Part shown: positions 24,380 through 34,900 of the stretch, one piece after another
Layout of the letters: every line of letters starts with the position of its first letter
Numbering within the stretch: position 1 is the first letter of the stretch
Source: Trachelipus rathkii
Taxonomy: Eukaryota > Arthropoda > Malacostraca > Isopoda > Trachelipodidae
Assembly (NCBI GenBank): GCA_015478945.1
Contig: JABUQX010021010.1
Span: 1 to 49,332 of the forward strand
Reading direction: 5' to 3'
DNA length: 49,332 bases
Translations under genes and position numbers: made by a program
The notes under the pieces: generated by a model
What the model was told of the DNA's origin: nothing
The model's database searches: none
Seen by the model: the letters and a program-made list of their open reading frames with translations, nothing else

Positions 24380-26330
24380 GTGCTAAGAACGGGAGGAGTC
24401 TTTGGTGTGGTTCTAAGAACGGTGAGATATTGAGCTTTTGTTGGTGCTAAAGCAACGTTGTGAGGAGTCTTTTGGTTGGTCTAAGAACGGGAGGATCTTA
24501 TTGGGTGTTGTGCTAAAGAACGTGAGTAAGATCTGTTGTGCTAAGAACGTGGAAGATCTTTGCGTTGTCCTAAAACGGTGAGGAAGGATCTATGGTGTGG
24601 TCTAAGAACGGTGAGATCCTTTGGTGTGTGATAAGAACAGGTGAGGAAGGAGTCTATTTGTGGTGCTTAAGAACGGTGAGGAATCTTGTGGTTGGGCTAA
24701 GAACGGTGATGAGTCTTTTGGTGTAGGTGCTCAAGAACGGTGAGGAACTCTTGGTGTGGGCTAAGAACGGTGAGGAAGATCTTTTGGTGTGGTGCTAAGA
24801 AGTGAGGAAGAGTTTTGTTGGTCAAGAACGGTAAGGACTCTTGTGTGGTGGCTAAGAACGTGTAGGAAGAGACTTTTTGGTGTGGTGCTTTAAGAAGGTT
24901 AGGGAGTCTTTTGTTGTGGTGCTAAAAAGGAGAAGTAAGTCTTTTGGTGTGGTCTAAGAACGTGTGAGGAAGAGTTTTTGGTGTTGGTCTAAAACGGTGA
25001 TGAGTTCTTTTGGTGTTGCTAAATACGGTGAGGAATGATCTTTGTATGTGCTAAGAACGGAGGAATCCTTTGTGTGGTTGGTCTACAAAAGGTGGGATCT
25101 TGTGTGGTCAAGTACGGTAGGAGTCTTTTGGTGTGGTGAAGAACTGTTGATCCTTTGGGTGGGCTTAAGATTCTTGGGTCTCTTCTCTTCGGTATAACGG
25201 TGAGGAAGGAGTCTTTGGTGTGGTGCAATAACGGGTGGAGAGTCTTTTGGTGTGGTGCTAAGAACGGTGAGGGGTCTTTTGGTGTGGTGCTAAGAACGGT
25301 GAGATCTTTTGGTGGTGCTAAGAACGGGTTGAGGAAGGATCTTTGGTGTGGTTGCTTAAGAAGGTGAGGAAGAAGCTTGGTGTGGTGCTAGAAGGTGAGG
25401 AGTCTTTTGGTGTGGTGCTAAGAACGGGATGATTCTTTTGGTGTGGTGCAAAGAACGGTGTAGAAGGGTCTTTGGTATGGTGCTAAAACGGTGAGGATAT
25501 CTTTGGTGGTGCTAAGAAGGGAGGAGTCTTTGTGTGTGCAAGAACGTGAGAGTCTTTGTGTGGTGCTAAGAACGGTGAGAAAGGAGTCTATGTGGTGCTA
25601 AGAACGGTGAGGAAGGAGTCTTTTGTGTTGTGCTAAGAACGGTGAGGATCTTTTTGGTGTGGTGCTATAGAACCGTGAGGATCTTTTTGGTGTGGTGCTA
25701 AGACGGTGAGATCTTTGTGGTCGAAACGGTAGGAAGGAGCTTTTGGTGTGGTCAAAACGTGAGGAAGTCTTTGGTGTGGTGATATAATAACGTGAGGAGT
25801 CTTTTGTCTGGTGCAATAACGGTGAGGAATTCTTTGGTGTGCAAGAACGGTGAGGATCTTTTGGTGTGTGCTAAAAGGTGAGGAAAGAGCTTTGTTGTGC
25901 TAAAGAAACGGTGAGGATTCTTTTGTTGTTCTAAGAACAGATAGGATTTTTGGTGTGGTGCTAAGTAACGGTGAGGGGTCTTTTGGTGTGTGCTAAGAAG
26001 GTGAGGATCTTTTGTGTGGTCTAATAAACGGTGAGGATCTGTTTGGTGTGGTGCAACAACGTGATGGATCTGGTTGGGTAGCTAAGACAGGTGTAGAAGG
26101 ATCTTTTGTGTGGTCTTGAACGGTGAGACTTTTGGTGTGGTGCTAAAAAGGTGAATCTTTGTGTAGGTGCTAAGAATGGTGAGGGATTTCTTTTGGTGTG
26201 GTTGCTAAAACGGTGATGATCCTTTTGGTGGTGTGCTAAGAAAGGTGTAGGAGTCTTTTGGTGTGGGTGCTTAAGAACGGTGAAGTCTTTGGTGTGTCTA
26301 AAACGGTGAAAGTTTTGGTGGGTGCTGGCA
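24380..26330 (+). repeat. Right subdomain: type A units only, shortened
   Basis: In the last ~2 kb almost every unit has the CTAAGAACGG core and no clear GAAAAAGAACGG core is seen. Many units are shortened, for example GGTCTAAGAACGG lacking GTG, or GAGGATCTTT lacking AGT, so the period falls to about 26-30 bases. The shift from insertion-type to deletion-type variation happens near 24.4 kb. Confidence 0.75.
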
Positions 26331-26340
26331 AGCAATATCA

Positions 26341-26525
26341 AGTCTTAGATAGATCCTGCAATAAGCTATCATGATTCAAATTTCCTTTTTGGCATCTATC
26401 AATCTCTGTGATTTTCTTTCCAGTATAATTAGAATTTATCTTCTTTAAATTATTAAATTCTCAGTGGTTCTTCCTAGCTTCAACCTTTTCTACTTTTCAT
26501 CAATACCGCTAGTCTACTTATCCCC
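26341..26525. other. Boundary sequence right of the minisatellite
   Basis: Mixed AT-rich DNA with no minisatellite units and no gene. It marks the point where the + strand changes from G-rich to C-rich. Confidence 0.6.
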
Positions 26526-26785
26526 TTTTATTCCGATCATTTCCCCCCTCAGTATCTTCATGGTGGAAAGGCACCCACTCAATCATCAAATTCCACTGCT
26601 GCTACGAGGCTTTATGTCGATCATTCCCCTTCATACTTTCTTTCATGGTGAAAGCAAACCCACTCAACATCAAATTCCCACTGCGCTAGAGGGTTTATTT
26701 TCCGATCAATTCCCTTTCATACTACTTTCATGTTAAAGGCACCCATCACATCAAATCCCATCTGCTGCAACGATGGCGGCTTAGA
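26526..26785 (+). repeat. Three-copy tandem repeat, period about 83 bp
   Basis: Three successive copies begin near 26,528 (TTATTCCGATCATTTCCC), 26,611 (TTATGTCGATCATTCCCC) and 26,694 (TTATTTTCCGATCAATTCCC). Each continues with TTCATGGTGGAAAGGCACCC-like and CATCAAATTCCCACTGCTGC-like blocks. Copies differ by substitutions and small indels. A partial fourth copy may follow at 26,782-26,812 (CTCATTCCCTC). The + frame across it is a by-product. Confidence 0.85.
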
Positions 26786-26933
26786 GCAACTCATTCCCTC
26801 TTCTTCTTTGAAAAACAACTAATGCTCTCTATATTTTGGTATTTATTATCATTCTTCGTGATTTCTCTCAGCAAGGATCAAACCATTTTTCCTCGCTATA
26901 AAGCTCTAAGAGGATAACTGAATTTTATGAAAC

Positions 26934-27095
26934 GGAATCTGTAAGGAATCTGCATAGGATCTTGTACGGAAATCCTGTAAAGGATCCTTGCAAGGACATC
27001 CTGTACGAATCCTTTAGAGAATCCTGTAAGGACTCCTGCAATGGAGGGGGAGGAATCCTTGAAGAATCCTTGCAAAGAACCTGTAAGAATGCCAT
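26934..27095 (+). repeat. Short-period (~12-13 bp) tandem repeat
   Basis: About 12 copies of a GGAATCCTGTAAG-like unit run in sequence (GGAATCTGTAAG, GGATCTTGTACG, GAAATCCTGTAAAG, GATCCTTGCAAG, GAATCCTTTAGAG, AATCCTGTAAG, GGAATCCTTGAAG, AATCCTTGCAAA and others). A GGAGGGGG block interrupts it near 27,041-27,050. The 61-residue + frame here mostly translates this repeat. Confidence 0.85.
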
Positions 27096-27971
27096 AGAAC
27101 AGTCGATTTACGCAAACAAGAATGGGTTCATTAATTCAATAAACTAAAGTTTTGCAAACACTAAAGAGAAATGTAAATTTGTAACGATATATACTAAAAA
27201 AATAATAATTATAATAATAATATTCAATATAATTAAATGTTAGCATTCAAAAACTTTGTAATATCCATTCCTTAATTCGTCATCACTTCCACTTTTTGAG
27301 AGCATCGAAGGAACTTGATGTGAGAAGTTTGTGCGAAAAATCGCATTCTCATTCAAATACGAAAATATTCTCATTATTTTTTCTACATACCAAGAACTTT
27401 TTATTATTATTGAAGATCTTTTTGACTAAAATTATAAATACTCATAAATATAATAAAAATAATAATAATAATAAAATAAATTATAAATTTATATTAATAA
27501 TAGTCTTTTCATTCTATAATAAATGGAAAACTGTGTGTATATATATGTAAATTATATGTATAATAATGTAGTATTATGAACGAAGAGAAAGTGGATGAGA
27601 GTCCGAGTGAACGAATTTCTGAAGTAGAAAATATGAGTTTGGCAGAGGCGAGAATAAAGTGCATGATAGGATAAATGCGGGTTTTAGGGCATGGTTGTCC
27701 AAAATTTGGAAAAATTGACATTGAGAATTGACGTTTTATTTTAATATGAGGTTCCGTCGCGGTACCCAATGAAGCTTAGGGGATTTTCTGTCTGTGACGA
27801 GCTTTTACTAATTAATAGTAAGAGGGGGCGGTAAGTGCTGGGCTTCTTTTCGACATTGTCACGACCTCTACTGCTTTCTTTTCCCGATGCTGAGCGCTCC
27901 TTACTCCCATCTTGAGAAAAATAACGTAGTGAAGAAAAAAGAAGAAGATATGGAAATTTATGAATTAAATT
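27096..27971. other. Gene-free AT-rich DNA
   Basis: No gene recognised. A (TAA)n-like microsatellite lies near 27,446-27,480. Frames at 27,296-27,550 (+), 27,509-27,769 (-) and 27,741-28,019 (-) have no recognisable domain. The last one reads through a poly-A run as polyphenylalanine. Confidence 0.55.
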
Positions 27972-28043
27972 AAAAAAAAAAAAAAAAAAAATCTTGGGTA
28001 ACGTTGTAGAAATTATCAATAATGTTTTTCCCTTAAACTTTAT

Positions 28044-28074
<31 letters not shown>
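27972..28074. repeat. Two poly-A runs (27,972-27,991 and 28,048-28,074)
   Basis: Uninterrupted A runs of about 20 and 27 bases, 56 bases apart, could be retroposon tails on the + strand or ordinary homopolymer growth. I do not recognise a retroposon body immediately upstream. Confidence 0.7.
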
Positions 28075-28076
<2 letters not shown>

Positions 28077-28180
28077 AACTAGGTAAGATTGTTGAAGTGG
28101 AATGATTCAATACCTCTGACACAAAACGTATATCTTATTGACTTTCCATGATTCAATGTCAAAAACCATTTTAGTTATTA

Positions 28181-28285
28181 AAAGCACTTTCATAAAATAC
28201 TATAGTGAGCTGAAATGACTTTTCACAATAACTCCAAAACTTTAATTATAGCTAGAGGTATCTATCTATTTAGCAGATTATCCAA
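28181..28285 (+). repeat. Extra direct copy of the palindrome-arm motif
   Basis: This segment (CACTTTCATAAAATACTATA, then GTGAGCTGAAATGAC, then GCTAGAGGTATC, then TATTTAGCAGATTATCC) matches 28,419-28,520 in order and spacing, and the reverse complement of 28,955-29,058. It lies outside the large palindrome, so it is a third dispersed copy. Confidence 0.7.
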
Positions 28286-28339
28286 TATATAAAAAAAACT
28301 ACATAATATTTTCCTTAATATTCATTCCATTTTAGCTAA

Positions 28340-29131
28340 ATTAAGGTCAACATGTAGCAATAGGAGAGCTCAAAGGTTTATTTTGATGAATATTTTGTGG
28401 CACTTACCGTTTGAATTTGGCGCTTTTTCATAAAATGCTATAGCGAGCGGAATACCTTTTCGAACAGACTCCATAATTGAATTTTGGTTAGAGGTAGCTA
28501 TTTAGCCAATTCTTCAGAGATCAAATTTGGCTACTTGCCATGAGTGTCAAATTATGCCGGAATTTTCGGCAACGACCAAAAACAATACTTATAAATGATT
28601 TTTAGTAATAACTTTTTTATTGCTTTTTTGATCGACATGAAATTTTCAAGGCATGTATAACTGGGAAAGAGAAGCTTTTATTTTAAAAAAATTGGATGCT
28701 TAATAGTTTTGTCGCTGTTCATAGGAAAATATTTAAAATCTTTTTCCCATGAAAAGCGGCAAAACTAATGGGCATACATAAAATTGTTCTAGATGGAAAA
28801 GATATATCTTCCCCAAGTAATACATGTTCTGAAAATTTTATGTCGATCGGATATTATAAAAAGTTTTCGCCAAAATCATTTTTAAAAATTGTTTTTGTTT
28901 AGTGCCAAACACCCGGCATAGCTTGGCACCCATGATATGTATATAAATTTCGTCTCAGAAGAATCTGCTAAATAGCTACGTTTGACTATAGTTCACTTTT
29001 GAAGACAGTTGGAATTGCAGTTTCAGCTCGCTGTAGCACTTTTTTTTGAAAAACTGCCAAAATCAAAGAGTGCCAATTGAATAAAAATGATGTGTCATAA
29101 AACATATTACAAAATATTGTAGAGCTCCCCA
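28340..29131. repeat. Large divergent palindrome (inverted repeat) centred at 28,735
   Basis: The central arms are GTTTTGTCGCTGTTCATAGG at 28,706-28,725 and, on the reverse strand of 28,746-28,765, GTTTTGCCGCTTTTCATGGG. Between them are about 10 bases of unpaired loop with short flanks. Symmetry continues outward. GATCGACATGAAATTTTCA near 28,630 mirrors the complement of TGAAAATTTTATGTCGATC near 28,840. GAGTGTCAAATTATGCCGG (28,542-28,560) mirrors CCGGCATAGCTTGGCACCC (28,913-28,931). The CTATAGCGAGC and GTAGCTATTTAGC blocks near 28,438 and 28,494 mirror 29,020 and 28,970. Arms are about 390 bases each and differ by substitutions and small indels, perhaps three-quarters identical by eye. No coding frame is visible. 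A foldback or miniature inverted-repeat transposon is the most natural reading; I do not recognise the family and could not find target-site duplications. Confidence 0.85.
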
Positions 29132-29880
29132 AATGCCGTATCTGTCTTTTTAAATGATGTAAATCAGTTGAACGTTAAGAAAATTATGCTCAACTTTTAA
29201 TTTTACGGATTTTCTGCCTTTTCTCGAAACATGATCAAACCCTTCTCTTTAATGAAAAAAAATTACACTTGTCGTTCTTTCCAATAAAAAACACTTTCTT
29301 AAAACTAAAAAAAAAAACATAACTCAATGTTTATCTAGAAAACTGTTATATTAATAGAATTGAGAAAAACATGTTTGTTGTTTACGGAACCAGTAAAGCA
29401 ATAAGCAGCTAAAAACACTAAACAAAAACAGCCAACAGGAAGGTGTCCCCATCCCCCTTCCACAGCACACTCATGTTTATTATGACTTTACTGCATCCTT
29501 ACCACACTTACAGATTACACTTTAAATTACTCTCTAAATCACTATTTTCATACATGTTTACAGATCCTAAAAATACATTTGTACTTTACGATTACACCAC
29601 TTTTCTTCTTTCCTTAGTCTCCACAAAAAGACAACTCACTAGACTGAAATAAAATATATTTTAATTATGTACACTTAGAGACAATCAAAGGTGTGAGCCG
29701 ATTATTAAAATATAAAAAATAATAATAAAAACTGATAAAGAAAAAAAAATTCTTCAAATATCTAGCACCATAAATATAATATATACAATTAATAAAAATT
29801 AGTAATTGCAATGCCATTTTAAAATCTAGAGTAAATAGCAAGTTAGATATCGTATATGATCTAGTATAAAATATTATATA
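29132..29880. other. Gene-free DNA right of the palindrome
   Basis: No gene recognised. The + frame at 29,443-29,652 codes for 69 residues without a known domain. The sequence is mixed in composition and less repetitive than most of the window. Confidence 0.5.
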
Positions 29881-30790
29881 TATTTAATATATATAATAAT
29901 ATATATATATAAAATATATATGTTAACATTCAAATTAATATATTAATTATATAATATAAAACACACACCTTATGTTTCCCCCCACCCATTATAGGACAAT
30001 TAATAATATAATAAATAAATATATAATAATTACATATAATCAGATAGAAAGAATAACGATATTAATATATATATAAAAATATAGTAATATATACTAATAA
30101 ATCTTCAAAAATTAACTACTAACAAACATATAATATATATCTACTAATAAATTAACACCAACGGACACATATAATATATTTTAATAATCATATAAAAATC
30201 ATATAATATATTATAATATATCAAGTAATATAATTAATACATACACTTACGAGTATAATAATACTTCACATACAAACACACAAAGGCACGCGTAATATTA
30301 TCAGAATACCTATATATAAATTATACTAATAACTATTATATAAGTTCATCAAATCTCATATATATATAATTAATATAGTTTAGAGTTAACAGCACAATTT
30401 CACTACTAACACTATACTATAATTATTAATCATATATATATTATTATATTTAGTATCCTTAATAAAATTCCCTCCTACTTAGATTATTATTATATATAAT
30501 ATATATATATAAATCTAATAAATTAAGCTATAATACCAAACCAATCTAATCATATATCAAACCATATCCTACTATAACTCAAATATAAAATATAATATCC
30601 ATATAATTATACTATATTTAAATATATATATATATATATACATATAATATAATATCATAATAATATACATTATATATAGAAATACTTATTCATTATATTA
30701 TAATATAAAAATATATAATAGCTCAATAATAATACATATATCATAATATCTTAATAATATAATAATCTATACTATTAAATCAATAAAGCT
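29881..30790. repeat. AT-rich low-complexity block with (TA)n runs
   Basis: About 900 bases dominated by ATATA, TAATA and ATAATAT words, with clear (TA) runs near 29,902-29,912, 30,501-30,513 and 30,626-30,642. No coding potential. Confidence 0.75.
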
Positions 30791-32060
30791 AACAATTAAC
30801 AATCCCATACTTAACCGCAGTTCACCACTCAGTACTGAAATCTAACTTAACCATGAAGATCTACAAAACGTTTAGCACATTTCAACTTTTTTCATTGCAA
30901 TGGTCTCTTAACATCTCAACTGCTTGCATTTTTCTACTGATTGTACATAGTATATTTAACAAGATTTATCGAATCATAACCTTACACGTCCTGTAATGAC
31001 ACTAAGTATAAATTCATCTCTTACACACAACAATCCACACACACTCACCACCTGACCACACCACACGTGTACAACCACAGAGGAATATTTTGGAGAACAT
31101 ATCATTCTTTTTTTTTTCATTTTTTTTTTCTCTTATTTTATCATTTTATTCTTTTTTGTTTTTTTCAGATGATTAAAGTTATTACTTTTACTTAATTTAT
31201 CATTTTTTGATATTCAAAAATTGTTATATATAATAATAATTTTTTATAATTTAGTAATTTTTTTTTTCCTTTTACACGTTTGATATATTCTAGTAATTCA
31301 TTTCCCATTCACTTCTTTCATTCACTTGACTTACTTTTCTGTTTTTTAAGTCCTACCTGTGTGTAGATCTTTATTTTGATTAATTGCTCTTCTAAAGTTT
31401 TAGAGTTTTTTAATCTTCTTATTTTTTATTTTTCCTCGATATTAATATTTGTCATTTTATTATGTGTGATTCCTAATATCATTAATACTTATATTCTATT
31501 TAAACGTTTTTTTTTTTCTCTGATTTGTCTACCATCCTTTTTTTTTCCATATTTCATTTTCTTACATTTTTCTAATTTTCAATTGTTCTCATATTTTTCA
31601 CCGTAGTGGATCATTATTTACAAAGATTAATAATGTACATATACCTAACTGAATTTGTTATTATTTAACCATCAGAATAATTAGAATAATCAGAAATCAC
31701 TTACATCTAAGCCTAACAAAAACAAATAAAAGAAATTTAACAACACAGGCACACACATACACACAACACACACTAGGGCGGAACACGAAATCTATACGAT
31801 TATTAAACCATGTTATTTACTTTAATTAAGAACCAACACCATACAAGCAACAGCTGAATAAGAATATAATACTACAACGACAATACTCTAACAATACCTA
31901 ATACCTACGAAATAAACTGTTTACATTAGGCACAAGTTCCACCACTCTTATAACCAGTAAACAGCTAACATTACATACACACGACGTAAATAAACCCTAC
32001 TTTCACAACTATGATTTCAAGGCAATTTAGTAATAATATCTTACTCAATATATACTCATT
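30791..32060. other. Gene-free DNA with CA-rich and T-rich stretches
   Basis: No gene. A CA-rich stretch lies at 31,021-31,080 (CACACACTCACCACC, ACCACACCACACG) and a T-rich stretch at 31,110-31,610. The + frame at 31,376-31,606 translates T-rich DNA to phenylalanine/leucine/isoleucine-rich sequence, so its apparent membrane character is compositional. Confidence 0.55.
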
Positions 32061-32172
32061 TATTATTTCATTACTATATATATATATATATATATATCAT
32101 ATATATCATATAGCTATATATACTATTATTAATCGATAATATATATATATTATAATATACTATCATATATAG
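32061..32172. repeat. TA microsatellite tract
   Basis: Alternating TATA runs with short breaks, including an uninterrupted TA run of about 20 bases near 32,074-32,097. Confidence 0.8.
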
Positions 32173-34145
32173 ATGAAGACTTTGGAATGCTATTTCCTAA
32201 TTTTGGAACATATCCTTATCTATATTTATCCCTGATTCTTGTCGATATGGCTGAACAATAATTCCTATACCTTCCAGTGATCTGTTTTGAAATTATCCCT
32301 TTCTCTTAAACTTCGTGTTAATGTCAGGCTAACTACTTGCCTTATCTTTTTCTCTCGAGAACTTATTTTTTTTCGGCTTAATACTTCGTTTTATAGATTT
32401 GCAAGTAATTTACACCGGTAGGAAGGTGTTTCCCCATGATGTGCTCTGACTCTTATCATCAAAAATGAATTTATTTATTGCGCCATAAAACTAATTACTA
32501 ATCGTTAATTCACTGCCGAACACAAAACTTTGGATACACAGTTAGCCATTTATCGTTAATTTAGTCACAGTAATATAGATAAAGTTAGACAAGACCAGAA
32601 GCCAGAAGGTATATGATAAACATATTTGCTTTAAATATTAATCCATGCTAACCTAATGTAAAAATTAGCTACTTGACATCTAAAATTTACAGATAATGCT
32701 TGAAAAAAAGCATAATCACAGGCAATAGGTTACGTTTTGTAATTTTGGAATTTTAGCCGTTTACTGTTGTTAGTACCGGAACTTTAACGGCTAATGGTAA
32801 ACAGTTTATCTCGATGTTTTAAGGTATTGTTAATTTCCGATCCGTTTGACAAAACATCACTCATCAATAAAGTATTTCTTAGTTAGTGTGTTGGCTATGT
32901 TCGGCTTAATTAATTGGTAATAATACATTGCTTTACGCCCGTAACTACAATATACATATCCGCTACCTCGCTATGCCTAGTGTGTGGTGGCGATTACCTG
33001 AATAATGTCGACCGCACGCGCCCATGTGCTGTGTGGCTCTGTAGTGATGTGTGATTTAAGGCATTTCTATCTTAGAACATTCCATAACCAATAGTTCACG
33101 GAACCGTTGGCAATACCGTATAATCCCTTTCCAGAAGCAAACACCTAAATATTACTATAACACCCTGTAAATAAGTAAATTATCAACACTTCGAATATAG
33201 CTATAAGAACATGATTATGACTACACGTATGTGCCAAACACAATTAAGGGTATACGGTATCATTATGTTATGATTATCTTTTTGATTACTTTAACTGCTG
33301 TTTAAGTATGGAAATTATGACTTACACTGTTTACAAGCTAGCTTATTCAGATTGTACTATAAAGGTCTATGTTTAAGGCTTTGTCTCGTAATTATACTCT
33401 GTACACAATTGTATTCTTATTTATAGTGTGACAGCATGCTTCTGTTAGCTTATTTTCACCCATGTGAAAACACCTTTAGTTACCGATAAACGCACCATAC
33501 AACCATCTAACAACTATATAATCCTTCAAATCTTTTTCAACTAATTCGTGTCTGTTGGTAAATTTATCTACAGTGTGTGTGATAAGCACTGTAAGCGTAA
33601 CGATACCTGCCACCATGTACACGACACCCCCCCACACTGTGCTTAAGTGACCCCTACTACAACCAACCAACCACAACCGACAATCAGTGTGCACCTCACC
33701 CACATACATCAAAACACATGCTACGTGTAGTCCATGCAAAGCACACCCAACATACACCATTGAGTGTGAGTGTAGAATTTATTCTTTAGTTCATACAAAT
33801 CGTTAGAGTTAGCGAAATTTCACAGAATTGAAATCTTATCGTAACATCGCAATTACCAACCAATTAAATCGTTAAATGATAAAAAAATACACACTTGAAA
33901 TATGCGTTAAAAGACCTGATGCATGAAAGTACAGACACACTAATACTTCTGAACTGAACCCACACCACTAACAACCACACCACACATGTTAGACATTTAC
34001 CATAGGTGAATCTGTACGTTTTTTATGCCCATGTATAGCCTACATCTTCTGCTTGTCCATCCGTATCCATCTATGTATGAAATCAACTCTCTCACGTTCA
34101 AAATATATAGATCCGGTCCTACCAAATCTCTCTTTTTATGCCGTA
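32173..34145. other. Gene-free DNA of mixed composition
   Basis: No gene recognised over about 2 kb. There is a perfect 9-bp inverted repeat, TTAGCCGTT (32,753-32,761) and AACGGCTAA (32,786-32,794). The minus frame at 33,476-33,760 (94 residues) begins MVYVGCALHG and lies over a C/A-rich stretch; I see no domain, and its composition explains its valine/glycine/histidine bias. Confidence 0.5.
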
Positions 34146-34480
34146 TACCATATACGATATAACTATATATATCATTAAATTATATATATACTACTTACCA
34201 TAATACTATATTTGTAGTTCTCTCTAATACCACCATTTAAATATCCATACCCTACGTCATTCTATTTAATTATATCTACAAGTATATATACAATATATCT
34301 ATATTATATATAAGACTATACTACTTAATAATAATATTATTCACGATATAATAATAATATTTATAAATATAAGATATATAACTTATCCATATTTACCTAA
34401 TCGTACTATATAGATATTAAATATATATATAATATAATACTATATTATAAATATTATATATATAAAAATACAATAATCTA
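34146..34480. repeat. TA-rich low-complexity block
   Basis: ATATA and TAATA words dominate, with short unique interruptions. No gene. Confidence 0.7.
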
Positions 34481-34900
34481 TATCCAGAGCCAATTATCAT
34501 AGTATAAAAGCAATTCTACACCACCAGATCTCTTAAAATACGACGTCAGTATACAAGTTATACAAACAACAGATAACTATTAACATACATTAAATTTATA
34601 CTATGTCTTACAAGACTCATTCCTCTTTTATATATAATTTTTCAACAACAAACAACACAATCTTATCAGAAAAGCAACAAAGAGTACTCAGAGGAACACA
34701 AATCAAACAACTCACAACCTATGTATTACCATGAACCCCATTCCAGCAAAAGAAAAAAATACGGGAAGCCACCACACGAAACACCAACCACACAAAACCC
34801 CACACCCCCACAAACAACAGAACCAGACCACAACCAAAAAAACGAACAACAAAAACCCAACACACAAAACCCCAATATACATAAATAAGAAAAAAACAAG
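34481..34900. other. A/C-rich low-complexity stretch
   Basis: From about 34,640 the + strand is nearly devoid of G and made of ACAAC, CCACAC and AACAA words. The + frame at 34,731-34,937 is a translation of this (lysine/threonine/histidine/proline-rich) and is not called a gene. Confidence 0.6.

Larger units (their letters stand above)
19790..26330 (+). repeat. Main ~32-bp minisatellite array, roughly 200 units
   Basis: A head-to-tail array whose best consensus is GGTGTGGTGCTAAGAACGG followed directly by TGAGGAGTCTTTT. Near-consensus units occur throughout, for example around 22,787-22,818, 23,227-23,250 and 25,249-25,300. About 6.54 kb divided by ~33 bases gives about 200 units. Individual units differ mostly by 1-4 base insertions or deletions rather than substitutions. 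Because 32 is not a multiple of three, no single frame runs through consecutive units, so open frames on both strands within it are artefacts. The array ends near 26,330 with GGTGAAAGTTTTGGTGGG. I do not recognise this unit as a published satellite. Confidence 0.95.

Noticed and set aside
19790..26330. The array as a CRISPR locus
   Set aside because: Units are contiguous with no unique spacers of constant length, there are no cas genes, and the context is eukaryotic.
20443..26341. Minus-strand frames rich in HQK, TP and SPF as repetitive proteins
   Set aside because: They are translations of the minisatellite. The ~32-bp period shifts frame each unit, and indels randomise it further.
33476..33760. 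94-codon minus-strand frame with hydrophobic runs as a membrane peptide
   Set aside because: It covers a C/A-rich stretch, and valine, glycine and histidine content follows from composition. No start context, partner gene or family could be identified.
31021..34010. CA-rich stretches as inverted copies of the minisatellite
   Set aside because: CACCACACC-like words occur (31,060, 33,975), but the rest of the inverted unit (AAAAGACTCCTCA, then GTTCTTAGC) is not found beside them.
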